A DNA stretch of 25,180 nt from DATJSJ01 sp035504175 (GTDB taxonomy: Bacteria; Pseudomonadota; Alphaproteobacteria; Acetobacterales; Acetobacteraceae): assembly GCA_035504175.1 (NCBI GenBank), contig DATJSJ010000268.1, forward strand, positions 1 to 25,180. Reading direction: 5' to 3'. Below are positions 1 to 6,556 of this stretch, piece after piece. A program made the position numbers and the translations under genes. The notes beneath the pieces were generated by a model. It ran no database searches. It saw nothing but the letters and a program-made list of their open reading frames with translations, and was not told the DNA's origin. How positions within the stretch are numbered: position 1 is the stretch's first letter; each line of letters begins with the position of its first letter.

Positions 1-2
1 CG

Positions 3-356
3 CGGGTCAAAGCCGCGTTCGCAATGGCGCCGGGCGTGGTGCAGGCCTTCGGCATGGACGCGCAGGGACTGGCGCAGATGCACATCCCGGCCTTCATCGC
101 GGTCGGCGACGCCGACACGCAGACGCCGCCTCCGGACAACGCGGCCTTCGCCGCGCAGCATATTCCCGGCGCACAGCTCTGGCTGATCCCCGGCGGCGCT
201 GGGCACGAGATCTTCACCAACGAATGCGACGAGGAAGGCCGGATGGAATTCCCCGAAGGCTGCATCGACGCCCCCGGCGTGGATCGTCACGCCATCCACG
301 CCGAGATCGCCAGGCGGGCGCTGGCCTTCTTCGATCGCGCGCTGGACGTTCCCTGA
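3..356 (+). CDS. Dienelactone hydrolase-like alpha/beta hydrolase, C-terminal part
   Basis: The reading frame is open from the left edge, so the N-terminus and nucleophile lie outside the window; 117 codons plus the stop remain. The visible part looks like the last third of an alpha/beta hydrolase of the predicted dienelactone hydrolase type. A beta strand leads into GDADTQTPP, where the Asp is the likely acid of the triad. It is followed by GGAGHEIF with the likely catalytic His, a short Cys-containing insertion (NECDEEG, EGCIDAPG) and a closing helix ending in ALAFFDRAL. Such enzymes are secreted or cytoplasmic esterases of unclear substrate. It converges on the nitrile-hydratase-like operon with an 18-bp gap. 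The fold is fairly certain; the substrate is unknown. Confidence 0.7.
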   Translation, partial: RVKAAFAMAPGVVQAFGMDAQGLAQMHIPAFIAVGDADTQTPPPDNAAFAAQHIPGAQLWLIPGGAGHEIFTNECDEEGRMEFPEGCIDAPGVDRHAIHAEIARRALAFFDRALDVP

Positions 357-374
357 GCGACGCGGTCTGCGTCG

Positions 375-962
375 TTATGCCGCGTGCGGCACCGTCACCC
401 CGATCATGTCGCCCTCACGGACGATCGCCGCGAGCCGGGCCTCATCCCAGCCCTCGGTTTCCGCCGGTCGCAGCGGTAACACCATCCACCGGTAATCGGC
501 GGTCGAGTCGACCACCCGGATCGTCACACCCGCCGGCAGCACGGTGCCGAACTCGCGCAGCACGCCCGCCGGATCGCGCACGCCCCGCGCCCGGTACGCC
601 GCGGATTTGAACCAGAACGGCGGATAGCCGAGCACCGCGCGCGGGTAGCAACTGCACAACGTGCAGACGACCAGATGGTGCGTGTCCGCCGTGTCCTCGA
701 GGACGCCGAGCGGCGGCAGGCCGCGCATCGGAATACCGACCGCCTCCGCCGCCGCGGTCCCGTCGCGCAGCATCAGGGTACGATAGGCCGGATCGCGCCA
801 GGCTTTCGCCACCATGCGCGCGCCCTGCGCCGGCGAGGCCGCGTCGGTCGCCCGCACGCGCTCGGCGATCTCCGCGTCGCTGGCGATGCCTTTGGCGGCG
901 AGAACGCGGCGCAGCGCCGCGAACAGCGCCGTGCTGTCGGTGGCAGGCAGCTCCGTGGTCAT
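375..962 (-). CDS. Nitrile hydratase alpha / thiocyanate hydrolase gamma-like subunit (Co-type)
   Basis: This 195-residue metal-binding catalytic chain belongs to the nitrile hydratase family, which hydrates nitriles to amides or, in the thiocyanate hydrolase branch, converts thiocyanate to carbonyl sulfide and ammonia. The claw motif VCTLCSCYP is present near residue 100. In this family the second and third Cys are oxidised and, with backbone amides, bind the metal; Thr after the first Cys marks the cobalt type, where iron enzymes have Ser. The family stretches after it are recognisable: PPFWFKSAAYRARGVRDP and a C-terminal MIGVTVP. The usual Trp after CSCYP is Arg here. The start ATG overlaps the stop of the preceding small subunit (ATGA), so the two are probably translated together. 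No P14K/P15K-type activator gene is visible. Family assignment is firm; nitrile versus thiocyanate as substrate is not settled. Confidence 0.9.
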   Translation of the reverse strand: MTTELPATDSTALFAALRRVLAAKGIASDAEIAERVRATDAASPAQGARMVAKAWRDPAYRTLMLRDGTAAAEAVGIPMRGLPPLGVLEDTADTHHLVVCTLCSCYPRAVLGYPPFWFKSAAYRARGVRDPAGVLREFGTVLPAGVTIRVVDSTADYRWMVLPLRPAETEGWDEARLAAIVREGDMIGVTVPHAA

Positions 963-1237
963 GCCGACGCCTCGAGCCAGGGACCGAAGATTTCCACCAG
1001 CACCTCACCGGGCGGCGCATCGGGCCACAGCGCGGCACGGTCGAACGCGACGTGATACAGCGGCAGGATCGCGGCCGGACGGGCGAAGGCGAGATCCTCG
1101 GGATTGCGGAAATCGCCGAGATGCCGGACCACACGGCCCGGACGCCCGCGCACGTAATGCGGCGTGCGGATATGGCACGGGCCGCGCGCCTCCGGCCAGT
1201 CGTCGCGCACGCGCACCGCCGCCCCTGGCACCAGCAT
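959..1237 (-). CDS. Nitrile hydratase beta C-terminal half / thiocyanate hydrolase alpha-like subunit
   Basis: A 92-residue protein that corresponds only to the SH3-like C-terminal half of a nitrile hydratase beta chain. It begins MLVPGAAVRVRDD and carries HIRTPHYVRGRPG (residues 22-34), the conserved start of that barrel, then NPEDLAF and LPLYHVAF, and ends in VEIFGPWLE. Its ATG overlaps the stop of the N-terminal half by one base (TGATG), and its own TGA overlaps the ATG of the catalytic chain, so all three chains are probably coupled at translation and assemble as one cytoplasmic complex. The NPE.LAF...LPLY pattern reads to me as more thiocyanate-hydrolase-like than classical nitrile hydratase, but that is judgement from memory. 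A longer frame upstream exists but only shadows the preceding gene. Confidence 0.82.
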   Translation of the reverse strand: MLVPGAAVRVRDDWPEARGPCHIRTPHYVRGRPGRVVRHLGDFRNPEDLAFARPAAILPLYHVAFDRAALWPDAPPGEVLVEIFGPWLEASA

Positions 1238-1545
1238 CAGCCGCCCGCCTCGAGCGCCGCGCGCAGCTCCGCCTCGCTCACCACGCCGCGGCGGAGCAGC
1301 GTGTCGGTGATCGAGCGCAGCCAGCGCTGGTAGTAGCCGAGCCGGTGGTACTCGGCCTCCGGGATCGCCTCGATGCCGCGTCGCAGCTCGTCGACACCCA
1401 TCACGCCCTTGGCCGCGAGAATCTGGCGCAGGGCATCGACCTCGCGGTCGAAATCCGTCAGGGCGTGCGGCGTGGTGTCGATCGGCTCGCACAGGAAGCG
1501 CGGCATCCCGCCGAGATCGTGATGCGCCGGAACAGGCCCGCTCAT
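1237..1545 (-). CDS. Nitrile hydratase beta N-terminal half / thiocyanate hydrolase beta-like subunit
   Basis: A 102-residue, mostly helical protein matching the N-terminal half of nitrile hydratase beta chains. It opens with MSGPVPAHHDLGGMP, close to the MNG..D.GG start of the family, and has the conserved YHRLGYYQRWLRSI segment (about residues 66-79) followed by LLRRGVVSEAEL. In a normal beta chain (about 220 residues) this half is fused to the SH3-like half; here they are separate genes, as in thiocyanate hydrolase (ScnB/ScnA) and toyocamycin nitrile hydratase. The ATG overlaps the stop of the upstream SH3 gene (ATGA). The next gene follows with a one-base overlap. Splitting by mutation is unlikely, because both halves have clean ends and coupled starts. 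Confidence 0.82.
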   Translation of the reverse strand: MSGPVPAHHDLGGMPRFLCEPIDTTPHALTDFDREVDALRQILAAKGVMGVDELRRGIEAIPEAEYHRLGYYQRWLRSITDTLLRRGVVSEAELRAALEAGG

Positions 1546-2240
1546 TGCACCGCCTCCCCGGGGAAGGTCCCCCAGAAATCGCTCCGCTTCAGCCAGCCAC
1601 GATAATCGCCGACCTGCACCCGACACCAGTCGGCGCCGGCGTCGCAGGACCGGATACGCCCGACCACGCCGGGCTTGAGGATCGCGACCGGCGCGGCGTC
1701 GTCGCGCGGATCGTGCCGCATCACCTGCTCCTTCTCGCCGGTGATGACGAAGTTGCGACGTCCGACGAGTGTCGCCTGGTGCACCCAGCCCTTCACCCCG
1801 TCGGAATCGACCACCAGCCGCCAGGCCTCGAACTCGCGCAGAATCTCCACCGGCAGGTCGCGGCGCTTGTAGACCCACTGGATCGGGTAGCGCGTGTCCG
1901 GACCGATGCGCAGATTGACCTCGTCGGAGCGCAGCGATGCGAAGCGCGGCAGCGGCAGGCCGGTCACCGTGCCCTTCAGCGGCTCCGGCGCGGGCGGTGC
2001 CGGTGCGGCTGCCGGCGCCGCCGGTGTCACCGGCACGACCGCCTTGTGCTGCCCCGGCGCGGGCTGCGCGTGCGGCGATTTCTGCGCCCGCACGATCGGC
2101 GTGTGGTGCATCGGGTGACGCGGGTGATGGTGCACGGGCGCGGCCGCATGATGCTCCGGCTGGGGCGGCGGCGTCTGGGCTGCGGCGGGCCGCGCGAGGC
2201 AGAGGACCAGGAGGGGGAGAAGCGGGGCCCAGGCGCGCAT
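1542..2240 (-). CDS. Secreted SH3-domain protein with His/Pro-rich linker
   Basis: A 232-residue protein with a signal peptide (MRAWAPLLPLLVLCLARPAAA, probable cut after AAA near residue 21). A His- and Pro-rich stretch follows at about residues 28-66, with clusters such as EHH, HHHPRHPMHH and HAQP. An Ala/Pro linker leads to two bacterial SH3 units: the first around SDEVNLRIGPDTRYP...GWVH, the second around AILKPGVVGRIRSC...GWLKRSDFWG. This matches the alphaproteobacterial SH3-like family COG3807, whose role is unclear and probably concerns the cell envelope. The His cluster could bind metal ions; that is inference. Its TGA overlaps the ATG of the nitrile-hydratase-like beta half, which is unexpected for an envelope protein. 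No clear ribosome-binding site precedes the ATG, but the signal peptide starts exactly there. Confidence 0.82.
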   Translation of the reverse strand: MRAWAPLLPLLVLCLARPAAAQTPPPQPEHHAAAPVHHHPRHPMHHTPIVRAQKSPHAQPAPGQHKAVVPVTPAAPAAAPAPPAPEPLKGTVTGLPLPRFASLRSDEVNLRIGPDTRYPIQWVYKRRDLPVEILREFEAWRLVVDSDGVKGWVHQATLVGRRNFVITGEKEQVMRHDPRDDAAPVAILKPGVVGRIRSCDAGADWCRVQVGDYRGWLKRSDFWGTFPGEAVQ

Positions 2241-2326
2241 GCGTCATGCGTGCAAGAGCCACCCGCCAACGGTCAAGGCCCGGCAGTGCGACCTGGGACC
2301 GATCCCGTGCCGGCGCGGCGGCGCCG

Positions 2327-2740
2327 CTACACCGAGAGCAACTGGGCGCCGCGGGTCGCCTGCAGGAAGGTCGCAACGCCGGCGATCTCGACCCCGTCGG
2401 CGAGGTCGGCTGCCTCCAGCCCCTCGGTGCGCAGCCCCGCCTCGCAGGCGATCAGCCGCACGCCGAGTTCGCGCGCCGCTTCCCGCAGTTCGCCGATGCC
2501 GGCAACGCCGCGAAACCGTACGAACGCATCCCGGCCGGATTCCTCGAGCCGCGACCAGTCGCGCAGCAACGCCCGGCAGCCGGCATTGGCGGCGAACAGC
2601 ACCACCGGCCGCCCCAGCGCCGCGGCGCTGCCCGCCAGCACGAACGCGTAATGCGCCCGCTCGTGCCGACCGGACAGCAGCAGGATGCCGAGCGCCTCGG
2701 CGCCGCGTCCCGGTTCCGTCACGGGCGGATCAGAGGGCAC
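2327..2740 (-). CDS. DsrE/DsrF-like sulfur-relay family protein
   Basis: A 137-residue cytoplasmic protein of the DsrE/TusD-like fold. It shows an N-terminal strand (ALGILLLSG), a strand with PVVLFAANAGCRALL (Cys55), LGVRLIACEAGLRTEGL (Cys99 in the position usually conserved in this family), and the typical ending DGVEIAGVATFL. Members carry persulfide sulfur on a Cys or act as small accessory proteins. The start is a GTG that lies 11 bases inside the end of the upstream moeB-like gene, so the two are coupled. An E1-like enzyme next to a sulfur-relay protein suggests sulfur transfer to a carrier or cofactor. The exact partner is unknown. An internal GTG six codons later is an alternative start. 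Confidence 0.8.
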   Translation of the reverse strand: MPSDPPVTEPGRGAEALGILLLSGRHERAHYAFVLAGSAAALGRPVVLFAANAGCRALLRDWSRLEESGRDAFVRFRGVAGIGELREAARELGVRLIACEAGLRTEGLEAADLADGVEIAGVATFLQATRGAQLLSV

Positions 2741-3560
2741 AGGCTTGCGCCGGGATGGCCTGGTGCTGCGACAGGTCGCGGATGGACGCCGCGTCGCCGC
2801 ACAGCGCGCAGGCAGGATCGCGGCGCAGCCGCACGGTGCGGAACCGTGCCGCCAGCGCGTCCCAGATCAGCAGCCGGCCGGCCAGGCTCTCGCCGATGCC
2901 GAGAATCTCCTTCAGCACCTCGGTCGCCTGCAGCGTCCCCATCACCCCGGTGACCGCCCCGAGCACGCCGGCCTCGGAGCAGGTCGGCACCAGTCCGGCG
3001 GGCGGTGGTTCCGGGTAGAGACAGCGGTAGCACGGGCACGGCTCGGTATCGGGCGCGGCCGGCCGGAAGGTAGCGAGCTGGCCCTCGAACCGCAGCACCG
3101 CGGCGGACACCAGGGTGCGGCCGGTCAGATGGCAGGCATCGGCCACCAGGAACCGGGTGGCGAAATTGTCCGTGCCGTCGCAGACGATGTCGTAGCCGCC
3201 GACGAGTGCCGCGGCGTTGCCGGCGTCGAGCCGCACCGCGTGCGGCACCACGGTGACCTCCGGGTTGATGGCCCGGGCGGCGGCGGCGGCCGACTCCGCC
3301 TTCAGCGTGCCGAGCCCGCTCATCGCATGTGCCACCTGCCGCTGCAGGTTCGACAGCTCCACCCGGTCATCGTCGACGATGCCGATCGTGCCCACCCCGG
3401 CGGCGGCGAGATAGAGCGCGAGCGGGCTGCCCAGCCCGCCGGCGCCGACCACCAGCACCCGGGCGGCGCGCAGGCGCGCCTGGCCGACGCCCCCGACCTC
3501 GCGCAGCAGGATGTGGCGCGAGTAGCGGGAAATCTCGGCCTCGGAAAACGCGATGTTCAT
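2730..3560 (-). CDS. moeB: MoeB/ThiF-family E1-like adenylyltransferase
   Basis: A 276-residue enzyme that adenylates the C-terminal Gly of a small ubiquitin-like carrier such as MoaD or ThiS, preparing it to receive sulfur for molybdopterin or thiazole synthesis. Visible marks are the opening RYSRHILLREVGGVGQ, the ATP loop GAGGLGSP (residues 39-46), NLQRQ with Arg74, CDGTDNFATR (127-136), Cys194 in VPTCSEAGVLG, and two CxxC zinc pairs (C177/C180 and C251/C254). Length fits MoeB without a rhodanese domain. It heads the run of minus-strand genes and overlaps the DsrE-like gene. MoeB and ThiF cannot be told apart by sequence alone, and no carrier gene lies here. Confidence 0.88.
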   Translation of the reverse strand: MNIAFSEAEISRYSRHILLREVGGVGQARLRAARVLVVGAGGLGSPLALYLAAAGVGTIGIVDDDRVELSNLQRQVAHAMSGLGTLKAESAAAAARAINPEVTVVPHAVRLDAGNAAALVGGYDIVCDGTDNFATRFLVADACHLTGRTLVSAAVLRFEGQLATFRPAAPDTEPCPCYRCLYPEPPPAGLVPTCSEAGVLGAVTGVMGTLQATEVLKEILGIGESLAGRLLIWDALAARFRTVRLRRDPACALCGDAASIRDLSQHQAIPAQACAL

Positions 3561-3887
3561 ACACGCAATCTAGTGTCTGCCCGCCGCTGGACGAGGGATC
3601 AGTGCCGCCGGGCGGCCGCCGCACGTGATGGTGATCGTCGCAGGCTGCCTGCTGCGCGTGCGCCGGTTCCAACGCGTGAACCCGATCCTCGGGGCGGGCG
3701 TTCGCGACGCGGATCGGTCCGCGCCGATTACCGCGCGGGGGGCAATTTTGGTCGCAGTGCAAAAAAGTGATTGTCGGCATGCGCGGGCATCGTGTTCCAT
3801 TCCATTCCGAGGGGTGCGGGGAGCAGCGGGGCCAGCGCGGCAGAGACCGAACGGCATCGCAGAGTCTGCCATCGGGGGGTCGTGACG
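3561..3887. other. Divergent intergenic region between moeB-like and DUF2939 genes
   Basis: About 330 bases hold no convincing gene. The frames that are open here lack family resemblance and ribosome-binding sites. The region must carry promoters for both directions. An A-rich tract (GTGCAAAAAAGTGATTGTCG, around 3758-3777) stands out in otherwise GC-rich DNA, and a short TTCCATTCCATTCCG repeat lies near 3795-3809. A run of six G at 3874-3879, eight bases before the ATG at 3888, is the likely ribosome-binding site of the downstream gene. I cannot assign -35/-10 boxes with confidence. Confidence 0.4.
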
Positions 3888-4418
3888 ATGCGGGTGATCG
3901 GCAGGAAGGCCGCGGTATGCGCGCTGGCCGGAATAACCGTGCTCTATATGGCTTCGCCCTATATCGCGCTGTATCGGCTGGAGCAGGCGCTGCGGGCGGG
4001 GGACATCGACGCAGTCGATGATGCGATCGACTGGAATCAGGTCCGGGCCGGGCTGAAGCAGCAGGTGGTGGCGGAGGCGACCGGTGCCACGGTGCGGCAG
4101 GTCTCGGACGGCCATGATCTGCCGGCCTTCGGGGCCTCGTTCATGGCCGGCATTGCCACCCATATGGTCGACAAGGTGGTGACGCCCGAAGGCCTGTGCA
4201 TGGCGATGCACCGGGCCGGCGACGATCCGGACGCGGAGGCACCGCCGCCGCATATCGTCTGGGCGTTCTTCGACGGGCCGGCCGTGTTCACGGTGCAGCT
4301 CCGCCCGGCGGGCTCGGCGGCTGCGGCGACGCCGCTGACGCTGCGGTTGCAGCTCGAAGGGGCGCGCTGGAAGGTGACCCGGGTCGTGCTGCCGGAGGGC
4401 GCCAAGGCCCGCGCCTGA
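3888..4418 (+). CDS. DUF2939-like membrane-anchored protein
   Basis: A 176-residue protein beginning MRVIGRKAAVCALAGITVLY, a single N-terminal membrane segment or uncleaved signal. It continues with SPYIALYRLEQALRAGDIDAVDDAIDWNQVRAGLKQQV, the hallmark opening of the DUF2939 family, then a mixed region and a C-terminal beta-rich part (WAFFDGPAVFTVQL, LTLRLQLEGARWKVTRVVLP). Family members are envelope proteins of unknown role. I chose the ATG at 3888 because a G-rich ribosome-binding site sits eight bases upstream; a GTG six bases earlier and longer frames are possible but less well placed. It stands alone, divergent from the moeB-like gene and convergent with the sppA-like gene. Confidence 0.75.
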   Translation: MRVIGRKAAVCALAGITVLYMASPYIALYRLEQALRAGDIDAVDDAIDWNQVRAGLKQQVVAEATGATVRQVSDGHDLPAFGASFMAGIATHMVDKVVTPEGLCMAMHRAGDDPDAEAPPPHIVWAFFDGPAVFTVQLRPAGSAAAATPLTLRLQLEGARWKVTRVVLPEGAKARA

Positions 4419-4476
4419 GCCCAGCGCACGCCGGAGCGGGATCGCGACGTGACCCAGGCTCCGCTGCAATCGGGTG

Positions 4477-5286
4477 CTACCGGATCCACGGCGCTGCGGC
4501 GCGCTCCTCGATCGCATCCAGCCCGGCATCCACCAGGGCGCGGGCGGCGCGGCGGGGCAGCAGCGACAGCAGGCCGCGGCGGCGTTTCGGGCGGAAGACG
4601 CGCTTGACCGCCCGGTCGCCGCCCAGCCGGCGCACCAGCGCGTCGAGATCGGCCAGCCCGTCGATCAGCCCCAGCTCCATCGCCTGCGCACCGAGAAACC
4701 AGCTGCCGTCAAACACGACCCCGTCCTCGGCGCGTAGCCGGGCGCCGCGCCGGATCCGGACCCAATCCTTGAAACGGGCATGGATGTCGGCCATCAGCCG
4801 GCGCACGAACTCCACATCCTCCGGCCGCTCGGGGCTGAACGGGTCGAGCCGCGCCTTGTTCTCGCCGGCCGTGTAGAGGCGCCGTTCGACGCCGGTGCGC
4901 TCCAGCAAGCCGACGAGGCCGAACCCGCCGCCGATCACGCCGATCGAGCCGACCACGCTCATCGCATTGGCATGGATCTCGTCCGCGGCGCAGGCGAGCC
5001 AGTAGCCGCCGGAGGCGCCGACCTCCTGGATCACCGCATGGACGCGGGCGCCGGTCTTCTCCGCCTGACGGCGGATCAGGCTGGCGATGAGGTCGGACTG
5101 CACCGGCGAACCGCCTGGGCTGTCGATGTCCAGCACCACATCGCCGCCGCGTCGGACGGCGCGGAAGCCGCGCTCGATGGCCGGCTGCACGGCGCGCAGG
5201 TTCAAGAGGCCCTCGCGCGAGGCGAGCATGCCATGCAATTCGATGACGGGAATGCGTGGTGGGCGCCAGAACAGCAGGCGGGGCAT
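4477..5286 (-). CDS. SppA-type S49 family signal-peptide peptidase / protease
   Basis: A 269-residue serine protease of the short S49 (SppA/SohB) class. The core is VVLDIDSPGGSP (residues 50-61), EVGASGGYWLACAADEI with nucleophile Ser92 (88-104), SVVGSIGV (110-117) and Lys144 in YTAGENKARLDPFSP as the likely general base of the Ser-Lys dyad. The C-terminus is Arg-rich (FRPKRRRGLLSLLPRRAARA). No clear signal peptide or N-terminal membrane segment is present, so membrane association would rest on the hydrophobic core or the basic tail. Family members cut leftover signal peptides or membrane proteins. The start ATG has AGG seven bases upstream; longer frames extend upstream but share no family sequence. 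It lies 94 bases downstream of the ring-opening amidohydrolase. Confidence 0.88.
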   Translation of the reverse strand: MPRLLFWRPPRIPVIELHGMLASREGLLNLRAVQPAIERGFRAVRRGGDVVLDIDSPGGSPVQSDLIASLIRRQAEKTGARVHAVIQEVGASGGYWLACAADEIHANAMSVVGSIGVIGGGFGLVGLLERTGVERRLYTAGENKARLDPFSPERPEDVEFVRRLMADIHARFKDWVRIRRGARLRAEDGVVFDGSWFLGAQAMELGLIDGLADLDALVRRLGGDRAVKRVFRPKRRRGLLSLLPRRAARALVDAGLDAIEERAAAPWIR

Positions 5287-5380
5287 GGTGACCTGGGACG
5301 TTGGGGCGAGGGCCGACGCGGCGAGCCAATAAGGAGGGAAGTCCGCGCCGGTTCGCAAGCAAGCGCCGCGGTACGTCGGA

Positions 5381-6481
5381 TCAGGTCGCGCGGGCGATGA
5401 TCGCGACCGGGCCGCCGCCGTCCGGCCCCTGGTGCTCGGCGCCGCCGGAGACGTAGATCTGCGCGTGCCCGACCAGGGAAGCAAGCGCGCCGGCGACGAA
5501 GGCGCGGGCGTGGCGGGTGGCGGCCAGGTCCGAATCGTCCAGCATGGTGTGCCGGAAGCCGCGCAGGCGCGCATCGGAAGCGGCTTCCGCCTTCGCGAGC
5601 AGGGTGACCAGCCGGTCGCGCAGCGGCGGCGGGAGCTGGCCGGGCGAGGCGAGGTCCAGGCGGGCAAGGGCGGCGCGCACCGACTCGATGTCGAGCGCGT
5701 CCTGCATGACGGCGTGGTCGATGCGCAGGGGGCCGGTCCAGCCACGACCGCGACCCAGCACCACGATCTCGTGCCCGGCCAGCTCGATGCCGGCGGAGGC
5801 CGAGGCGCGGGCCGAATGCAGCGACCAGTCGGCACCGATCGCCGCATCGCGCAGCGCCGGGCGGTCGGTCTCCTCCAGGGCCGTGGCGATGCCGAGCGAC
5901 GCTGCGGCGCGCGAGAGGCTCATGGATTTCAGCGTGTCCCGCGTCGCGGTCGCGGCGCCGCGGCGCGCGGCCTCCTGCACCCGCGCCGCGGTCAGCAGCG
6001 GACACTTGACCTGGACGAAGTGCACCGCGGCCGGATCATCGATGCCGGCGTCGCGCATCGCCGCCGCGACCCCGGCCGCGACCTGATCGACCTGCGCCAG
6101 GCGCCCGAGCGCCTCCGGCGGCAGGTCGGGGGTTCGGGCGCGGCCGATCGCCAGGGCTGCCGGGTCGGCTTCGCCGGACGCATCGCGCACCTCGAAGACG
6201 AGGAAGTGCGGCGAAAGGCCGCCCTCCGTGCCACCCGACATGACGAGGCAGATCTGCGCGGCCGCCTCCGGCCCGAGATGCCGGGCGAGCAGGTCGGCGA
6301 GGGCGCGGACGGCGAAGCCGCGGCTGAAATCGTTGACCAGCCCGTTGCCCTCGGTCTTGCCGAAGATCGCGATGATCCGGTCAGGCCGGATCTCGCCCGC
6401 GGCGATTCCCGCGGCGAGGCCGGAGACGTCGTCCGGCGCCGCCGCGCCGATGCGGTGCAGGCGGGCCTCACGCAGGGGCAT
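5381..6481 (-). CDS. Ring-opening amidohydrolase (cyanuric acid hydrolase/barbiturase family)
   Basis: A 366-residue enzyme of the small family that opens cyclic imide rings: cyanuric acid to carboxybiuret (AtzD/TrzD) or barbiturate to ureidomalonate. The three-fold internal repeat is readable, each unit with a Lys and a Ser. Unit A has FGKTEGNGLVNDF (Lys42) and MSGGTEGGLSPH (Ser82). Unit B has VQVKCPLLT (Lys159) and SARASASAGIEL (Ser227/Ser229), the expected catalytic pair. Unit C has a Lys at 297 and VSGGAEHQGPDGGGP (Ser345 plus the metal-binding end). Length is normal. GGGAG ends six bases before the ATG. Sequence alone does not tell the substrate; many members of this family are uncharacterised. 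No biuret hydrolase or other s-triazine gene is nearby. Confidence 0.9.
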   Translation of the reverse strand: MPLREARLHRIGAAAPDDVSGLAAGIAAGEIRPDRIIAIFGKTEGNGLVNDFSRGFAVRALADLLARHLGPEAAAQICLVMSGGTEGGLSPHFLVFEVRDASGEADPAALAIGRARTPDLPPEALGRLAQVDQVAAGVAAAMRDAGIDDPAAVHFVQVKCPLLTAARVQEAARRGAATATRDTLKSMSLSRAAASLGIATALEETDRPALRDAAIGADWSLHSARASASAGIELAGHEIVVLGRGRGWTGPLRIDHAVMQDALDIESVRAALARLDLASPGQLPPPLRDRLVTLLAKAEAASDARLRGFRHTMLDDSDLAATRHARAFVAGALASLVGHAQIYVSGGAEHQGPDGGGPVAIIARAT

Positions 6482-6556
6482 CGCGGTCTCCCGGACGGGT
6501 GCTGGTCACGATCATGCCTCCCTGGTTTCGGCCGAGACCGCCCGTCGGCGATCGCG

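Noticed and set aside
1237..1545. The split beta chain as a frameshifted pseudogene
   Set aside because: Both halves have clean starts and stops with one-base coupling, and the same division is known in thiocyanate hydrolase, so it is an ordinary two-gene form.
3625..3885. Possible 86-residue plus-strand gene in the moeB-DUF2939 gap
   Set aside because: No ribosome-binding site, no family resemblance, and the region is needed for promoters.
6468..6515. 15-residue upstream reading frame before the amidohydrolase
   Set aside because: The GGAGG is only one base from its ATG, too close for normal initiation, and the gene's own GGGAG site is well placed.
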